A DNA stretch of 64,000 nt from Shewanella sp. MBTL60-007 (lineage in GTDB: Bacteria; Pseudomonadota; Gammaproteobacteria; Enterobacterales; Shewanellaceae). The notes beneath the pieces are model-generated. The model saw only the letters and a list, made by a program, of their open reading frames with translations, had not been told where the DNA came from and made no database searches. Where the stretch lies: assembly GCF_019654915.1 (NCBI RefSeq), contig NZ_BPET01000009.1:44606-108605 (forward strand), given 5' to 3'. Shown piece by piece: positions 17,171 through 27,063 of the stretch; the first letter of the stretch is position 1; every line of letters starts with the position of its first letter. The position numbers and the translations under genes were made by a program.

Positions 17171-17692
17171 TTAAAGCTGGGCTAAAGCCGATCTCAACTT
17201 ATCTTCCAGCTCAGGATTGCGAAGCACCTGCTTCTCCATATCGAAGTTATCGAAAAAGCTTGGAATAGACAGCGTTGCTTTTACATCAGCAGCAAAGTAA
17301 GGCGCCGAGCCCTCTGCCGCAGCTAAGACGCTGGCGGCACCACCAGGTCCTGGAGACGTTGCCAATAGTACCATGGGCTTGTTTTGGAACACCTTCATAT
17401 CAATGCGTGATGTCCAATCAAACAAGTTCTTATATGCCGCCGTATAAGAGCCGTTATGCTCAGCAAAAGAGATAATAATGGCATCTGCCTCACCAATTTT
17501 GGCGAAGAACTTTTGTGCCAACTCCGGTTGACCCAGCTCCTCTTCTCTATCTTGACTATAGATAGGCATCTCATATTGATTAATATCGAGTATTTCAACA
17601 TCTGCACCTTCCACTAATGAAGCGGCATAAGTGGCAAGCTGCTTGTTAATTGACTTAGAACTGCTGCTGGCGGCAAAGGCTAACAATTTCAT
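17171..17692 (-). CDS. NADPH-dependent FMN reductase family protein
   Basis: 173-residue flavodoxin-fold reductase. N-terminal FAASSSSKSINKQL is the phosphate-binding loop for FMN; PIYSQDREE and SFAEHNGSYTAAYKNLFDW carry the FMN ring-binding segments; SPGPGGA is the third loop. Such enzymes reduce FMN, quinones, azo compounds or chromate with NAD(P)H. A LysR regulator is divergent, 198 bases away, and probably controls it. Confidence 0.9.
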   Translation of the reverse strand: MKLLAFAASSSSKSINKQLATYAASLVEGADVEILDINQYEMPIYSQDREEELGQPELAQKFFAKIGEADAIIISFAEHNGSYTAAYKNLFDWTSRIDMKVFQNKPMVLLATSPGPGGAASVLAAAEGSAPYFAADVKATLSIPSFFDNFDMEKQVLRNPELEDKLRSALAQL

Positions 17693-17890
17693 AATTGGGC
17701 TCTCTTATGTCTGTTACTGCAGGCTATGCCTACAAAAGTATTTGATTCAGTTACCGCTACCATTAATGTGAAGATTAACTTTTGAGCGACAACCCGATGA
17801 AGAGCAGTGTATATTAGTTACCATTGGTTATTAATAACCTTAAAAGATAATAACTATTTCCATATAACTCTTAATCAGGCGCTTGATGTG

Positions 17891-18811
17891 ATGATGAATA
17901 AACTGTTTGACGGTATCGTGATTTTTACACAGGTGGTTAAGAGTGGTGGTTTCTCGGCTGCTGCAGAGGTGCTAGGGCACTCCACCTCTTATGTGAGTAA
18001 AGAGGTCAATAAGCTAGAGGCGCGGCTCGGAGTGCGACTACTGAACCGCACCACTCGCTCTATCGGCTTAACTCCTGAAGGAGAGGCTTATTACCAACAA
18101 TGTCTACAACTGATAAGCGATGCAGAGTTAGCTGTCGGCTTAATTACCCAACATGATGTCAGCCCCCATGGAGTATTGAGGATCAGCTGCCCAGTAGGAT
18201 TTGCCCAAAATCATCTTAAGCCCGTGATCTCAGAGTATCTGCAGCGTTACCCCAATGTCAGTCTAGATTTAGACTTAAGTGATAAACGCACCGACGTCAT
18301 CGCCGATGGCTACGACTTAGCGATTAGGGCGTCAGCACAGCTCGAAGAGTCTAGCCTCATCTGCCGTAAGATCTATAGCTGTAAAGCCTATACTGTGGCA
18401 TCGAAAGAGTACATTTCACGCCACGGAAAGCCTCATCATCCCAGAGAGCTAGAGACCCATAACGGGATCTGTTACTCCAACCATAAACAGCCTAGCAAGT
18501 GGGACTATATAGACCATGACGGTAAGCATTTCACGGTTAATATTCGCCCGAAGATCCTCTGTAACAATGGTCACATGCAACTAAGCATGGCTTTGGCGGG
18601 CCACGGCATAACTCGCTTGCCGAGTTTCTACATGCAGGGAGCACTCGATAGCGATCAGCTTGAAATCTTATTTGACAAGTATCCCAGCGCCGACATCGAT
18701 GTATTTGTGGTTTATCCAAGCCGCAAACATCTGTCCCCTAAAGTCAGAGCCTTTATTGATCTGGCTGCCGAGCGCTTATCAGCTAGCGATATAAAGGGAG
18801 GAGATAAATAG
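17891..18811 (+). CDS. LysR-family transcriptional regulator
   Basis: About 306 residues. Helix-turn-helix in IVIFTQVVKSGGFSAAAEVL through LLNRTTRSIGLT, effector domain from residue 90 on. The start is set at the first of two adjacent ATG codons (17891/17894) since family alignment begins there; the frame is open from a GTG at 17807 but those residues look untranslated. It resembles the CrgA-like subgroup in its wing motif. Divergent from the FMN reductase gene, its likely target. Confidence 0.88.
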   Translation: MMNKLFDGIVIFTQVVKSGGFSAAAEVLGHSTSYVSKEVNKLEARLGVRLLNRTTRSIGLTPEGEAYYQQCLQLISDAELAVGLITQHDVSPHGVLRISCPVGFAQNHLKPVISEYLQRYPNVSLDLDLSDKRTDVIADGYDLAIRASAQLEESSLICRKIYSCKAYTVASKEYISRHGKPHHPRELETHNGICYSNHKQPSKWDYIDHDGKHFTVNIRPKILCNNGHMQLSMALAGHGITRLPSFYMQGALDSDQLEILFDKYPSADIDVFVVYPSRKHLSPKVRAFIDLAAERLSASDIKGGDK

Positions 18812-18965
18812 CTAGAAGTGTTAACCTTTATGGCTAATTTTTAAATGTATTACTTTAAAGTTAATTGCTGAGGAACTTATAATTAATCAGCCTTCTTCCC
18901 CCCATGGCAAAGTCACATTGAGCCAAGGCGCATTCTTTGGGGATCAAACAACTTAGGTGAATTGT

Positions 18966-21134
18966 GTGCTAAAGAAAATTCTTACAATGACCAGCTCAAC
19001 CCAGATGTTAGTGGCCATGTTTGTCGGCTTTGGTGTCGGCCTGTTTTTCGGCGAATCCGTTAGCTGGATGGGTACCATTGGTACGAGTGTCATTCTATTG
19101 ATGCAGATGACGGTACTGCCCTATATCGTGGTATCGCTGGTTGGTGGTATCGGCAAACTCCAAAAGAGTACTGCTAAGCTTATCTTCAGTCGCGCAGGCC
19201 TTATCATGTTACTGCTCTGGCTGTTAGCCATCGTCATGATCGCCTTAATGCCGCTCTCTTTCCCCATTATCGAATCAGCCTCCTTCTTTAGTACCAGCAG
19301 TATCGAGCCAGTTACCCCTATAGACTACTTTAAGCTATATATTCCCTCGAACCCTTTTGAGTCGATGGCCGATGGTTATGTACCAGCTATGGTCGTATTT
19401 AGTATCGCCATGGGACTAGCGCTGATTGGCATGCAGGGAGAAAATAAACAGCAAATACTGACCTTTATGCACACCAGCTCTGAGATCTTCTCGCGCATCA
19501 CTCAAGGCCTAGTCAAAATTCTCCCTATCGGTATTTTTGCCATGTCGGCCTCTGCTGCTGGTACCATGGGCGTAGATGAATTTGCCAGCATGCAGGTTTA
19601 CCTGATCAGCTATTTTGTGCTGTGTTTACTGCTAACCTTCTGGGTGCTGCCGTGGATTGTCGCCTCGCTAACGCCGATCACTTTTGCCCAGGCGCTACGA
19701 ATTTCAAAATCCAGCCTAGTCACCGCCTTTGCCACGGGTAACATCTTCATTGTCATCCCAGTGATTGTCGAAGAGTGTAAGCAGGTTATGCGCGAGCACG
19801 ATGACCTCTGTGAAGACGGTGCCACCTTGATAGAGATTTTGGTACCGATCGCCTTTACCTTCCCCAATATAGGTAAGCTCACGGTTATCATGTTTGTCTA
19901 TTTTGCCGGCTGGTTTAACGGCACCCCTGTGGATGTCGCCAGCATTCCCTCACTGTCGATAAGTGGCCTGTTAGCGCTATTTGGCAGCGTGTATGTGGCG
20001 ATTCCCTTTATGCTGGACCTAGTTAAACTGCCCGCCGATCTGTTCCAACTGTTTGTGATGTCTGGCTTTATCACAGGCAAATTTAACTCCATCGCTGCGG
20101 TAATGAACCTGTTCGTACTCACCTTACTGACCGCTTCGCTATTTCAAAAATCACTCAAGCTACGTCCGCCACAGTTGCTCAAAATGGGGATAGGGATTGG
20201 TACCAGCGTATTGTTAACCTTGATTGTTTGCCGTGTCGGCATGGGAATGTTTATTCACAGCCCTGAGATCACCAGCGGCGTGATAGCCAATATGCAGGTG
20301 GCCGACAAAGTGCCGACCAAAGTTAATCGACAGTTCCCAGTGCTTGGACAAACACCGACGACACCGATCCGCGGCGTACAAGCCATCAGAGATGCTGGCA
20401 CCCTCAGGGTCGGCTATATTCCCAGCAACGTGCCCTTTAGTTACTACAATAATGCAGGTAATCTCGTCGGCTTCGATACCGCAATGGCCACTAAACTTGC
20501 CGAAGACTTAAAGGTCAAAATCGAATTTATCCCCTTTAGAAAAGACCAGTTAGCCGCATCGCTGAAGGCCGGTTTCTTCGATATTGCCATGTCTGGCCTC
20601 GCCATGGATATCGAGCAGATGGACGCCCTTAGCTATGCCAATCCCATCCTCGAACTCAACCTTGCCATCGCAACTCGAGATCATCTGGTGAACGACTTTA
20701 AGAGCAACGAGAAAATTAAAGAGATGCGCAACATGACTATCGCCTATGTTGAGCATAGCGATGCGATTGAGGAGGCCAAGCTTTTCGCCCCTCATCTGAA
20801 GTTTGTAAAAATAGAGGGCTACAAAGACTTCTTTAGACAGAAGAAGCACAAATATGATGCCGTGGTCATTAGCGCCCAAGCTGGATCGGCTTGGACCCTG
20901 TTCTTCCCCGGTTACGGTATAGCCTTACTGGAAAATAATGCCCATTACCCAGTCGCCTATGCCGTGGCACAATCGAACCAGTCGCTGCTTAACTACATCA
21001 ATAACTGGCAGCGCTTACGTAAGGTCGATGGTACTCAAGAAGGCATTTACGATTATTGGATGCTAGGCAAAGGCGCAGAAAAGGTGCAGCCGCGCTGGTC
21101 TGTCATCCGCGATGTACTGCACTGGGTGGATTAA
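18966..21134 (+). CDS. SLC1-type dicarboxylate/amino acid symporter fused to a periplasmic solute-binding domain
   Basis: 722 residues. The first 420 or so form an eight-helix DAACS/SLC1 carrier (start LVAMFVGFGVGLFFGE, conserved LPYIVVSLVGGIGKL). After another membrane helix near 425, residues about 470-722 form a SBP_bac_3 amino-acid-binding domain (GTLRVGYIPSNVPFSYY, LVGFDTAMATKLAEDL). The domain would sit outside and could feed substrate to the carrier. The usual NMDGT motif of helix 7 is not seen; the region reads FTFPNIGKLTV, so coupling or substrate may differ. GTG at 18966 is chosen because AGGTGA lies five bases before; GTG at 18957 and ATG at 18987 are alternatives. Confidence 0.85.
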   Translation: MLKKILTMTSSTQMLVAMFVGFGVGLFFGESVSWMGTIGTSVILLMQMTVLPYIVVSLVGGIGKLQKSTAKLIFSRAGLIMLLLWLLAIVMIALMPLSFPIIESASFFSTSSIEPVTPIDYFKLYIPSNPFESMADGYVPAMVVFSIAMGLALIGMQGENKQQILTFMHTSSEIFSRITQGLVKILPIGIFAMSASAAGTMGVDEFASMQVYLISYFVLCLLLTFWVLPWIVASLTPITFAQALRISKSSLVTAFATGNIFIVIPVIVEECKQVMREHDDLCEDGATLIEILVPIAFTFPNIGKLTVIMFVYFAGWFNGTPVDVASIPSLSISGLLALFGSVYVAIPFMLDLVKLPADLFQLFVMSGFITGKFNSIAAVMNLFVLTLLTASLFQKSLKLRPPQLLKMGIGIGTSVLLTLIVCRVGMGMFIHSPEITSGVIANMQVADKVPTKVNRQFPVLGQTPTTPIRGVQAIRDAGTLRVGYIPSNVPFSYYNNAGNLVGFDTAMATKLAEDLKVKIEFIPFRKDQLAASLKAGFFDIAMSGLAMDIEQMDALSYANPILELNLAIATRDHLVNDFKSNEKIKEMRNMTIAYVEHSDAIEEAKLFAPHLKFVKIEGYKDFFRQKKHKYDAVVISAQAGSAWTLFFPGYGIALLENNAHYPVAYAVAQSNQSLLNYINNWQRLRKVDGTQEGIYDYWMLGKGAEKVQPRWSVIRDVLHWVD

Positions 21135-21171
21135 GCTCCTAGTCGTTAAAACTGTGGCCTGATAACGTTTA

Positions 21172-21204
21172 AAAGCCCTTAATCTCTAGTAGGTTAAGGG
21201 CTTT
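21172..21204. terminator. Bidirectional terminator between the symporter fusion and rsuA
   Basis: Eleven-base stem AAAGCCCTTAA/TTAAGGGCTTT with an 11-base loop, T-rich on both sides, between convergent stops. Confidence 0.85.
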
Positions 21205-21209
21205 CTATC

Positions 21210-21932
21210 TTAAGCTTTCGACTGCGGCGTTGGCGTTGACAGTCGGTTCACCTCGACATCAGTAAGGTAGCGCCAGTTACCCACAGTAACATCTAAGTTT
21301 AAATCACCAATCTGCTCTCGGTGTAAGCCGTTAACGCGATTGCCTACCGCAGCAAACATGCGCTTCACCTGATGATATTTGCCCTCGGTAATGGTGAGTA
21401 ACACCTCTTTTTCAGTCACCACTTTAAGTATTGCAGGCAAGGTAAGTGCTTGCTCATTCTGTAGTTGCAGGCCATGCTTAAACCGTGCAATCATATCAGC
21501 CGCCTCATCCCCTCCAATCGGATCTCTTAGGGTGACGCGGTAGGTTTTTTCACACTGCTTATCGGGGCGAATAATATCAAATGACCAGCGGCCATCGTCG
21601 GTCAACAGAACAAGCCCCGTGGTATCGGCATCGAGTCGCCCAACAATATGCAGGTCCTCCACTCTTTCAATATCGATACAGCGAAACAGGCTTGGGTAAT
21701 CGCCATCGACATTGGAGCTAAGGGTATGGATTGGTTTGTGTAACATAATATAGCGTGAAGGCCTTGCGACTAACCGCAGCCCTCGGTAGAGCACCTCATT
21801 GCTTTCATGTACCTGAAAGCGCACATCAGTTACCACCCCGCCGTTAACGCTAATCTCACCGCGATCGATGCACTCACTCGCCTGATGACGGTTAAGCTCG
21901 GTACTCTTACAGATAAATTTATCTAAACGCAT
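21210..21932 (-). CDS. rsuA: 16S rRNA pseudouridine(516) synthase RsuA
   Basis: 240 residues: an N-terminal S4 RNA-binding domain (MRLDKFICKSTELNR) and a catalytic domain with the family motif GRLDADTTGLVLLT containing the catalytic aspartate. TEGKYHQVKRMFAAVGN matches RsuA rather than RluB/E/F closely, as does the length. Modifies U516 of 16S rRNA. Monocistronic. Confidence 0.92.
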   Translation of the reverse strand: MRLDKFICKSTELNRHQASECIDRGEISVNGGVVTDVRFQVHESNEVLYRGLRLVARPSRYIMLHKPIHTLSSNVDGDYPSLFRCIDIERVEDLHIVGRLDADTTGLVLLTDDGRWSFDIIRPDKQCEKTYRVTLRDPIGGDEAADMIARFKHGLQLQNEQALTLPAILKVVTEKEVLLTITEGKYHQVKRMFAAVGNRVNGLHREQIGDLNLDVTVGNWRYLTDVEVNRLSTPTPQSKA

Positions 21933-22123
21933 ATCTCATTTTAATCGCTTTCCGCTATAGCTGAATTATCGCAAGTGGCAGAAATTGCACAAGCTCTCAT
22001 TTAAAAATGCCCGCATTCTTAGAGGTTCAGCTGTTAAGCGAGCACGATTTCAGGCACAATACCCGGCTAAGAAAAGGCATAAAAAAGCCTATTTACTTTG
22101 TCGTAAACGCTTAGGAACCCACA

Positions 22124-23161
22124 ATGACGCAGATCACCCTACTTACCCCTGACGATTGGCACTTACATTTTCGCGATGGCGATATGTTACAAGAAACCGT
22201 TCCTGCAACGGCGCGCCTGTTCCAACGTGCGATTGTGATGCCTAACCTTTTACCACCTGTTACCGATGCGAAGATGGTAACTGAGTATCGTGAGCGTATT
22301 TTGGCGGCGCGACCAGCGGGTTCGACTTTTGAACCGCTAATGACTATCTTCTTGACCAACAACACCACAGAGCAAGACATCATCGATGCCAAAGCTGCTG
22401 GCGTTGTGGCAGCAAAGCTATATCCAGCAGGTGCGACAACTAACTCAGATGCAGCAGTCAAAGCCCTCGACGCGCTATTCCCTGTATTTGAAGCGATGGC
22501 TAAGCACGGTATGTTGCTACTGGTTCACGGTGAAGTGACCGAATCACATATTGATATTTTCGACCGCGAAGCCATGTTCATCGAGCGCTACCTAGCACGT
22601 ATCGTAGCTTCGTTCCCAACTCTTAAAGTGGTATTTGAACACATCACCACTAAAGACGCGGCTGACTTTGTGATGTCAGCAGCCGATAATGTGGCGGCGA
22701 CTATCACTCCACAGCACCTACTGCTTAACCGTAATGATTTACTCGTTGGCGGCGTTCGCCCACATAACTTCTGTCTGCCCGTGCTTAAGCGCAGTACCCA
22801 CCAAGAAGCGCTTCGCGCTGTGGTCGCAACGGGTTCAAGTAAGTTTTTCTTAGGCACCGACTCAGCGCCACACGAGAAACACCGTAAAGAATCGGCTTGT
22901 GGCTGCGCTGGTTGTTATAGCGCTTGGAGTGCACTAGAGCTGTATGCTCAGGTCTTTGATGACTTAGGTGCGCTAGATAAGCTTGAAGGCTTTGCCAGTA
23001 AGCATGGCCCTGATTTTTACGGCCTGCCGCGCAACACAAGTACAGTTACCTTAGTAAAAGAGAAGTGGACTGTACCAAGCGAGATAATCTTGCCAAACGG
23101 TAACCCTATTGTGCCGTTCTTCGCCGGTGAAGAGGTTAACTGGAAAGTAAAAAACGCTTAA
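22124..23161 (+). CDS. pyrC: Dihydroorotase PyrC
   Basis: 345-residue class II dihydroorotase converting N-carbamoyl-L-aspartate to dihydroorotate in pyrimidine synthesis. Zinc ligands are visible in DWHLHFRDG, the carboxylated lysine in [10 protein letters not shown], further histidines in LLVHGEVTE and FEHITTKDA, and the catalytic Asp in LGTDSAPH. Length equals the E. coli type enzyme. A strong terminator follows. Confidence 0.97.
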   Translation: MTQITLLTPDDWHLHFRDGDMLQETVPATARLFQRAIVMPNLLPPVTDAKMVTEYRERILAARPAGSTFEPLMTIFLTNNTTEQDIIDAKAAGVVAAKLYPAGATTNSDAAVKALDALFPVFEAMAKHGMLLLVHGEVTESHIDIFDREAMFIERYLARIVASFPTLKVVFEHITTKDAADFVMSAADNVAATITPQHLLLNRNDLLVGGVRPHNFCLPVLKRSTHQEALRAVVATGSSKFFLGTDSAPHEKHRKESACGCAGCYSAWSALELYAQVFDDLGALDKLEGFASKHGPDFYGLPRNTSTVTLVKEKWTVPSEIILPNGNPIVPFFAGEEVNWKVKNA

Positions 23162-23179
23162 GCCTTTAAGCTAAAAAAT

Positions 23180-23207
23180 AAGAAGCCCGCTAATGCGGGC
23201 TTCTTTT
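23180..23207. terminator. Terminator after pyrC, possibly bidirectional
   Basis: Nine-base GC-rich stem GAAGCCCGC/GCGGGCTTC with TAAT loop and T run. Confidence 0.9.
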
Positions 23208-23223
23208 ATGGGAAATTGCAAAG

Positions 23224-24003
23224 CTATTCACGCCCTAGAGCCTCACCTAATGGCTCAAAGTAGTTAATCAACGCATTGAAGATCTGCGCTCTGTGTTCAA
23301 AGGTCGGGTAGCCACCCGCATCAAACAGGGGCGAGGTTAAGGTCTCGTCCACAAGGTAGGGGTTAGTGATCTCCGGGTAAGACTCGATGCAGGACTCAAA
23401 CGCCCGCGCCATCAGCTCGGTTGGCCGCGAAAAATACTGAGTACCATATTGCTTATCCAGTGCAATGGCGCGGCTAACATAATCATGTCCCTCATCACCA
23501 TTCTCATTGAGCATACTCACCTCAAAGACACGCTCTAAACGCTGATTAAGAGGATGCTTAATTGGTTTAACATCGGCAAGCCAGCTGTGGCTGGCAAACG
23601 AGATCCCGTTAGGCGAAGTATGAAAAGATTTAGATGCAATATAGTGATCAAACGCGTGCCAAAACTCATGTGCCAATGCGCCCGCTCCGGCATTTTTAGC
23701 CAGTGCAAGCTCACGCCGCTGCGGAGCATAATGGGCTTGCACGCCTTTTTGGCCGCCACTGCCAAAGGCAAGGTTTAAGGTTTCCCTTAACCCCAGTGCC
23801 TTGGGGGGCAGTTTTAAGATAAAAGCCAAGTCAGCTAGCGAGTCAAAAATCAGATTAGCAGCCTTATCGCGCTCCTCATCCTCGACCCACTTACCCAAGC
23901 GAATATGACCTAGGCCAAATACCTGTTTAATATCGACAAAAGTCACCTGCTCGTCGAAGCGGTAATCGGGGCCAATGCGGCGATAGGACTTAGACTTTAA
24001 CAC
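23224..24003 (-). CDS. Putative zinc metallopeptidase (CLCA_X-like, HEFWH motif)
   Basis: 259 residues, no signal peptide, so cytoplasmic. The centre carries GALAHEFWHAFDHYIA, a HExxH zinc motif, followed by a conserved FSRPTELMARAFESCIE helix whose glutamate could be a third ligand. I associate this arrangement with the proteins named CLCA_X in Shewanella and with the LPD1-type domain of polyvalent phage and mobile-element proteins; that link is from memory and tentative. Lies between pyrC and a separate AraC gene; substrate unknown. Confidence 0.65.
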   Translation of the reverse strand: MLKSKSYRRIGPDYRFDEQVTFVDIKQVFGLGHIRLGKWVEDEERDKAANLIFDSLADLAFILKLPPKALGLRETLNLAFGSGGQKGVQAHYAPQRRELALAKNAGAGALAHEFWHAFDHYIASKSFHTSPNGISFASHSWLADVKPIKHPLNQRLERVFEVSMLNENGDEGHDYVSRAIALDKQYGTQYFSRPTELMARAFESCIESYPEITNPYLVDETLTSPLFDAGGYPTFEHRAQIFNALINYFEPLGEALGRE

Positions 24004-24046
24004 TGATCCTTCCTACAAACTTTGCGGTTGATTAGATTAGTTATTC

Positions 24047-25057
24047 TTACGAAGCTTGCGCTGATTTGCGCCACTTTAAAGGCGAAACACCTAGGACTTG
24101 CTTAAAGGCTTTACTAAAAGCGCTTACATCGCTGTAGCCTAACACTTCCGACAACAAGGTGATATCGAGCTGACTTGATTGTAAATGCCAACAAGCTGTG
24201 CTCATCCTTACATCGGCTAATAATTGTTTAAAGGTTAAATCTTGCCTTGCTAAACGCCGCTGTAAGGTTCGACGATTCATATTGAGCATAGTCGCTACTT
24301 GGTCAATATTGGCATCGTGTAGCCCCATGGTTTGCAATATTAAAGTCTTAACCTTACGTTCGATATCGTCGCCAAACTGGCTGATTAACTGTTCTAAATA
24401 GAATTTAACCTGTTGCTTGTCTTGATAAGAGTTAGGCAACAATGGCTGTTCAAGATAACTAGAATCTAAAATTAGTCGATCGTTTTCTTGGTTAAATACC
24501 ACTGGGCATTCAAAATATTTACGATAAACGCTGCTATCAGAAATCTGGGCGTGGGCAAACTCTAGTCTCTCTACCTGCAGAGGCTGGCCAATCAAGGTTT
24601 TAACTAGACCTGCACACACTCCAAACGACAGCTCTTTATACTGCTTCGCATGACTAATATCTTGATAAATCTGATAGCGCTCAATAAATATTGACTGTTC
24701 AAATTCTCTCAGCATCCAATACTCACCATGACTATGCAGCATCATATAGCGCTGAGCATTAACCAGCGCCTCGCGCACGGTATGGCTTGCCTGAATAATT
24801 AGCCCTACCGAGCCCAACATCTCAAGCCCCTGCTTTGCAGCCAAACGCAGGCCAAAGTCTTGGCAATTAAGCTCGTTAGATGCCAACTCCAATAAGTTAA
24901 TCATGCTGGCAAAGGCGATCATATTGTCTGGGTTACTGAGATCCCGTGGTAGCAACTCGCATTGCAATAACAAGTTATGAGTATCGCCACCAAGTTCGCT
25001 AACCAAAGAGCTAAAGCCCGATAGTGATGCACTACGAATTAAGTAATCTTGTTTCAT
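24047..25057 (-). CDS. AraC-family transcriptional regulator
   Basis: 336 residues: an N-terminal Arabinose_bd-type ligand-binding region (about 20-210) and two C-terminal helix-turn-helix units (VATMLNMNRRTLQRRL; LSEVLGYSDVSAFSKAFKQ ending GVSPLKWR). This is the OruR/ArgR-like AraC subgroup. Divergent from the amidohydrolase-sulfatase pair, with an inverted repeat between them, so it is the likely regulator of that pair. Confidence 0.92.
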   Translation of the reverse strand: MKQDYLIRSASLSGFSSLVSELGGDTHNLLLQCELLPRDLSNPDNMIAFASMINLLELASNELNCQDFGLRLAAKQGLEMLGSVGLIIQASHTVREALVNAQRYMMLHSHGEYWMLREFEQSIFIERYQIYQDISHAKQYKELSFGVCAGLVKTLIGQPLQVERLEFAHAQISDSSVYRKYFECPVVFNQENDRLILDSSYLEQPLLPNSYQDKQQVKFYLEQLISQFGDDIERKVKTLILQTMGLHDANIDQVATMLNMNRRTLQRRLARQDLTFKQLLADVRMSTACWHLQSSQLDITLLSEVLGYSDVSAFSKAFKQVLGVSPLKWRKSAQAS

Positions 25058-25128
25058 CTATGCCCTCTCGCCTAGCTAACAACACCTTAACCACCATCAA
25101 CGTTAGCGATGTTTAGATAATCGCCAAT

Positions 25129-25145
25129 TTGTCACCAAATGACAA
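25129..25145. promoter_or_regulatory. Inverted repeat between AraC gene and amidohydrolase gene
   Basis: TTGTCA-N5-TGACAA, perfect six-base arms, 86 bases before the amidohydrolase ATG and 72 bases before the AraC start. Candidate operator. Confidence 0.4.
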
Positions 25146-25230
25146 GAATGAAAATTAGACAAGCCTTAACCTAAAAATGTCGAATCGATAAACATAATAA
25201 AAACGATTAACAACATTGAGGGGAGTTTCT

Positions 25231-26994
25231 ATGTCTGCATACGATACCATTATTAAAGGAGGCCGATACTTTGACGGCACGGGCGCGGCATCGTCGATTC
25301 AAAATGTCGCTATCAAAAATGGCAAAATAGTAAAAGTCTCAAGCCAAGCCTTAGATGAAACTGGTTGTAATCACATTATTGATGCTCAACAGAAGTGGGT
25401 AATGCCGGGATTTATCGACACTCATACTCATTATGATGCCGAGCTAATTGTTAGCCCTAGCCTTTCAGAGTCTGTACGCCATGGCGTAACAACGGTACTT
25501 GTTGGCAGCTGCTCATTAAGCATGATCTGCAGTGAATATGAAGATGCCTCTGATATTTTTACCAGAGTAGAAACTGTGCCTCGAGAGAAAGTCCTCCCCA
25601 TTTTAAAGCAACATAAAACATGGAGTACGCCTAAGCAGTGGGTCGAGTTTGCGCAGCAACATCCTCTAGGGCCTAACGTTGTCAGTATGCTTGGCCACAG
25701 TGATTTACGTGTTGGTGTAATGGGCTTAAGCCGCGCAACTGATCTAAACGTCACTCCCACCGAAATGGAAATGCGCAAAATGGAAAGCTTGCTTAAAGAG
25801 TCTCTCGATGTCGGCTTTTTAGGCTTATCGACCATGTGCCTAAAGTGGGACAAAATTGATGGCGACCGCGAATGGTCAAAAAGCTTACCGAGCACCTACG
25901 CTAAGTGGAAAGAAGTATCACGCCTAAACAACTTAGTTCGCGAGTACGACCGCGTGCATCAAGGTGCACCGAATGCGGCGGCAATACTACAAATAAACCA
26001 ATATATGCGCGAATGTATGGGCATTTTTAAAAAGCGCCTAAAAACCACTTTGATTAGCCGTATGGATTTAAAAGGCAGTGTCTACTTGAGCAAAATCACC
26101 AATCTTGCCGCTAGAGTGACCAACTTCTTTAATGGCGACTTTCGCTGGCAAGTACTACCAACTCCATTTACCGTGTATGCCGATGGTATTGATGTGGTGT
26201 TTTTTGAAGAGTTTGGTGCTGGTGAACTGGCGCTAGACTTAAAAGATAAAATAGCTCGCAATGAACTTTTAAAAGATGAAACCTACCGCCGTGACTTTAG
26301 GAAGTTTTACGGCGAAAAGCTCAGTCCCCGCGTATGGCAGCGCGACTTTGGTGATGCCATTATCCTTGAATGCCCAGATCAATCTATCGTGGGTAAAAAC
26401 TTCGCTGATGTTGCTGAGAGTAAACAGATCCATGTTGTCGATTTATTCCTCGATTTAGTAGTGCAATACGGCACAGATCTGCGCTGGTACACCACGGTAG
26501 CTAACCACCGCAAGCACGTTCTAAAGAACATGGTTAAAGACAAAAAGTCTTTAATCACCTTCAGCGATGCCGGTGCGCATATCCGCAATATGGCTTTTTA
26601 TAACTTGCCGTTACGCATGCTAAAACTGGTCAATGAAAGCATTAATGAAAGCCAAAGTCAGCAAGCTAAAAATAGCCAGGCAATCATGACAATGGAACAG
26701 GCAGTGTTCCGCATGACTGGCGATCAGGCGCAGTGGTTCAATATTGATGCAGGCCGAATTCGTGTTGGCGACAGAGCCGATATCGTGGTGCTAAATCCTG
26801 CCAAATTTGATCAAAACCTCGAACAAGTAAGCTGGGCTGAAATGGAAAACTTTGGCTTACAGCGCCTTGTTAATCGGAACCCAGGGCTAATAGAGCAAGT
26901 ATTTATCAACGGTAATCTCGCATGTGAGCATGATCAAATAACCCCCGAACTTGGTAAGAGTATGGACTTCGGAACTTATATTCCGGCGCACTAG
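25231..26994 (+). CDS. Amidohydrolase family protein (N-acyl-D-amino-acid deacylase-like)
   Basis: 587 residues of the amidohydrolase superfamily. N terminus AYDTIIKGGRYFDGTG, metal motif PGFIDTHTHYDAE, HGVTTVLVGSCSLS, a late aspartate in FSDAGAH, and a C terminal GRIRVGDRADIVVLNP, all typical of the D-aminoacylase (DAN) branch. An insertion of about 130 residues (250-380) separates it from standard D-aminoacylases of 480-500 residues. The ATG at 25231 follows GAGGGGAG. Likely co-transcribed with the sulfatase 69 bases downstream and controlled by the divergent AraC protein. Substrate unknown. Confidence 0.85.
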   Translation: MSAYDTIIKGGRYFDGTGAASSIQNVAIKNGKIVKVSSQALDETGCNHIIDAQQKWVMPGFIDTHTHYDAELIVSPSLSESVRHGVTTVLVGSCSLSMICSEYEDASDIFTRVETVPREKVLPILKQHKTWSTPKQWVEFAQQHPLGPNVVSMLGHSDLRVGVMGLSRATDLNVTPTEMEMRKMESLLKESLDVGFLGLSTMCLKWDKIDGDREWSKSLPSTYAKWKEVSRLNNLVREYDRVHQGAPNAAAILQINQYMRECMGIFKKRLKTTLISRMDLKGSVYLSKITNLAARVTNFFNGDFRWQVLPTPFTVYADGIDVVFFEEFGAGELALDLKDKIARNELLKDETYRRDFRKFYGEKLSPRVWQRDFGDAIILECPDQSIVGKNFADVAESKQIHVVDLFLDLVVQYGTDLRWYTTVANHRKHVLKNMVKDKKSLITFSDAGAHIRNMAFYNLPLRMLKLVNESINESQSQQAKNSQAIMTMEQAVFRMTGDQAQWFNIDAGRIRVGDRADIVVLNPAKFDQNLEQVSWAEMENFGLQRLVNRNPGLIEQVFINGNLACEHDQITPELGKSMDFGTYIPAH

Positions 26995-27063
26995 CTTGGT
27001 CATTTTTAGAAAGGTTAATGCACTCAGCAATGAGTAAATCTATTAATAATAGGGATGTTTAAG

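Noticed and set aside
22101..22116. PurR-like site before pyrC
   Set aside because: Only a partial and asymmetric match to ACGCAAACGTTTGCGT around CGTAAACGCTT; too weak to call.
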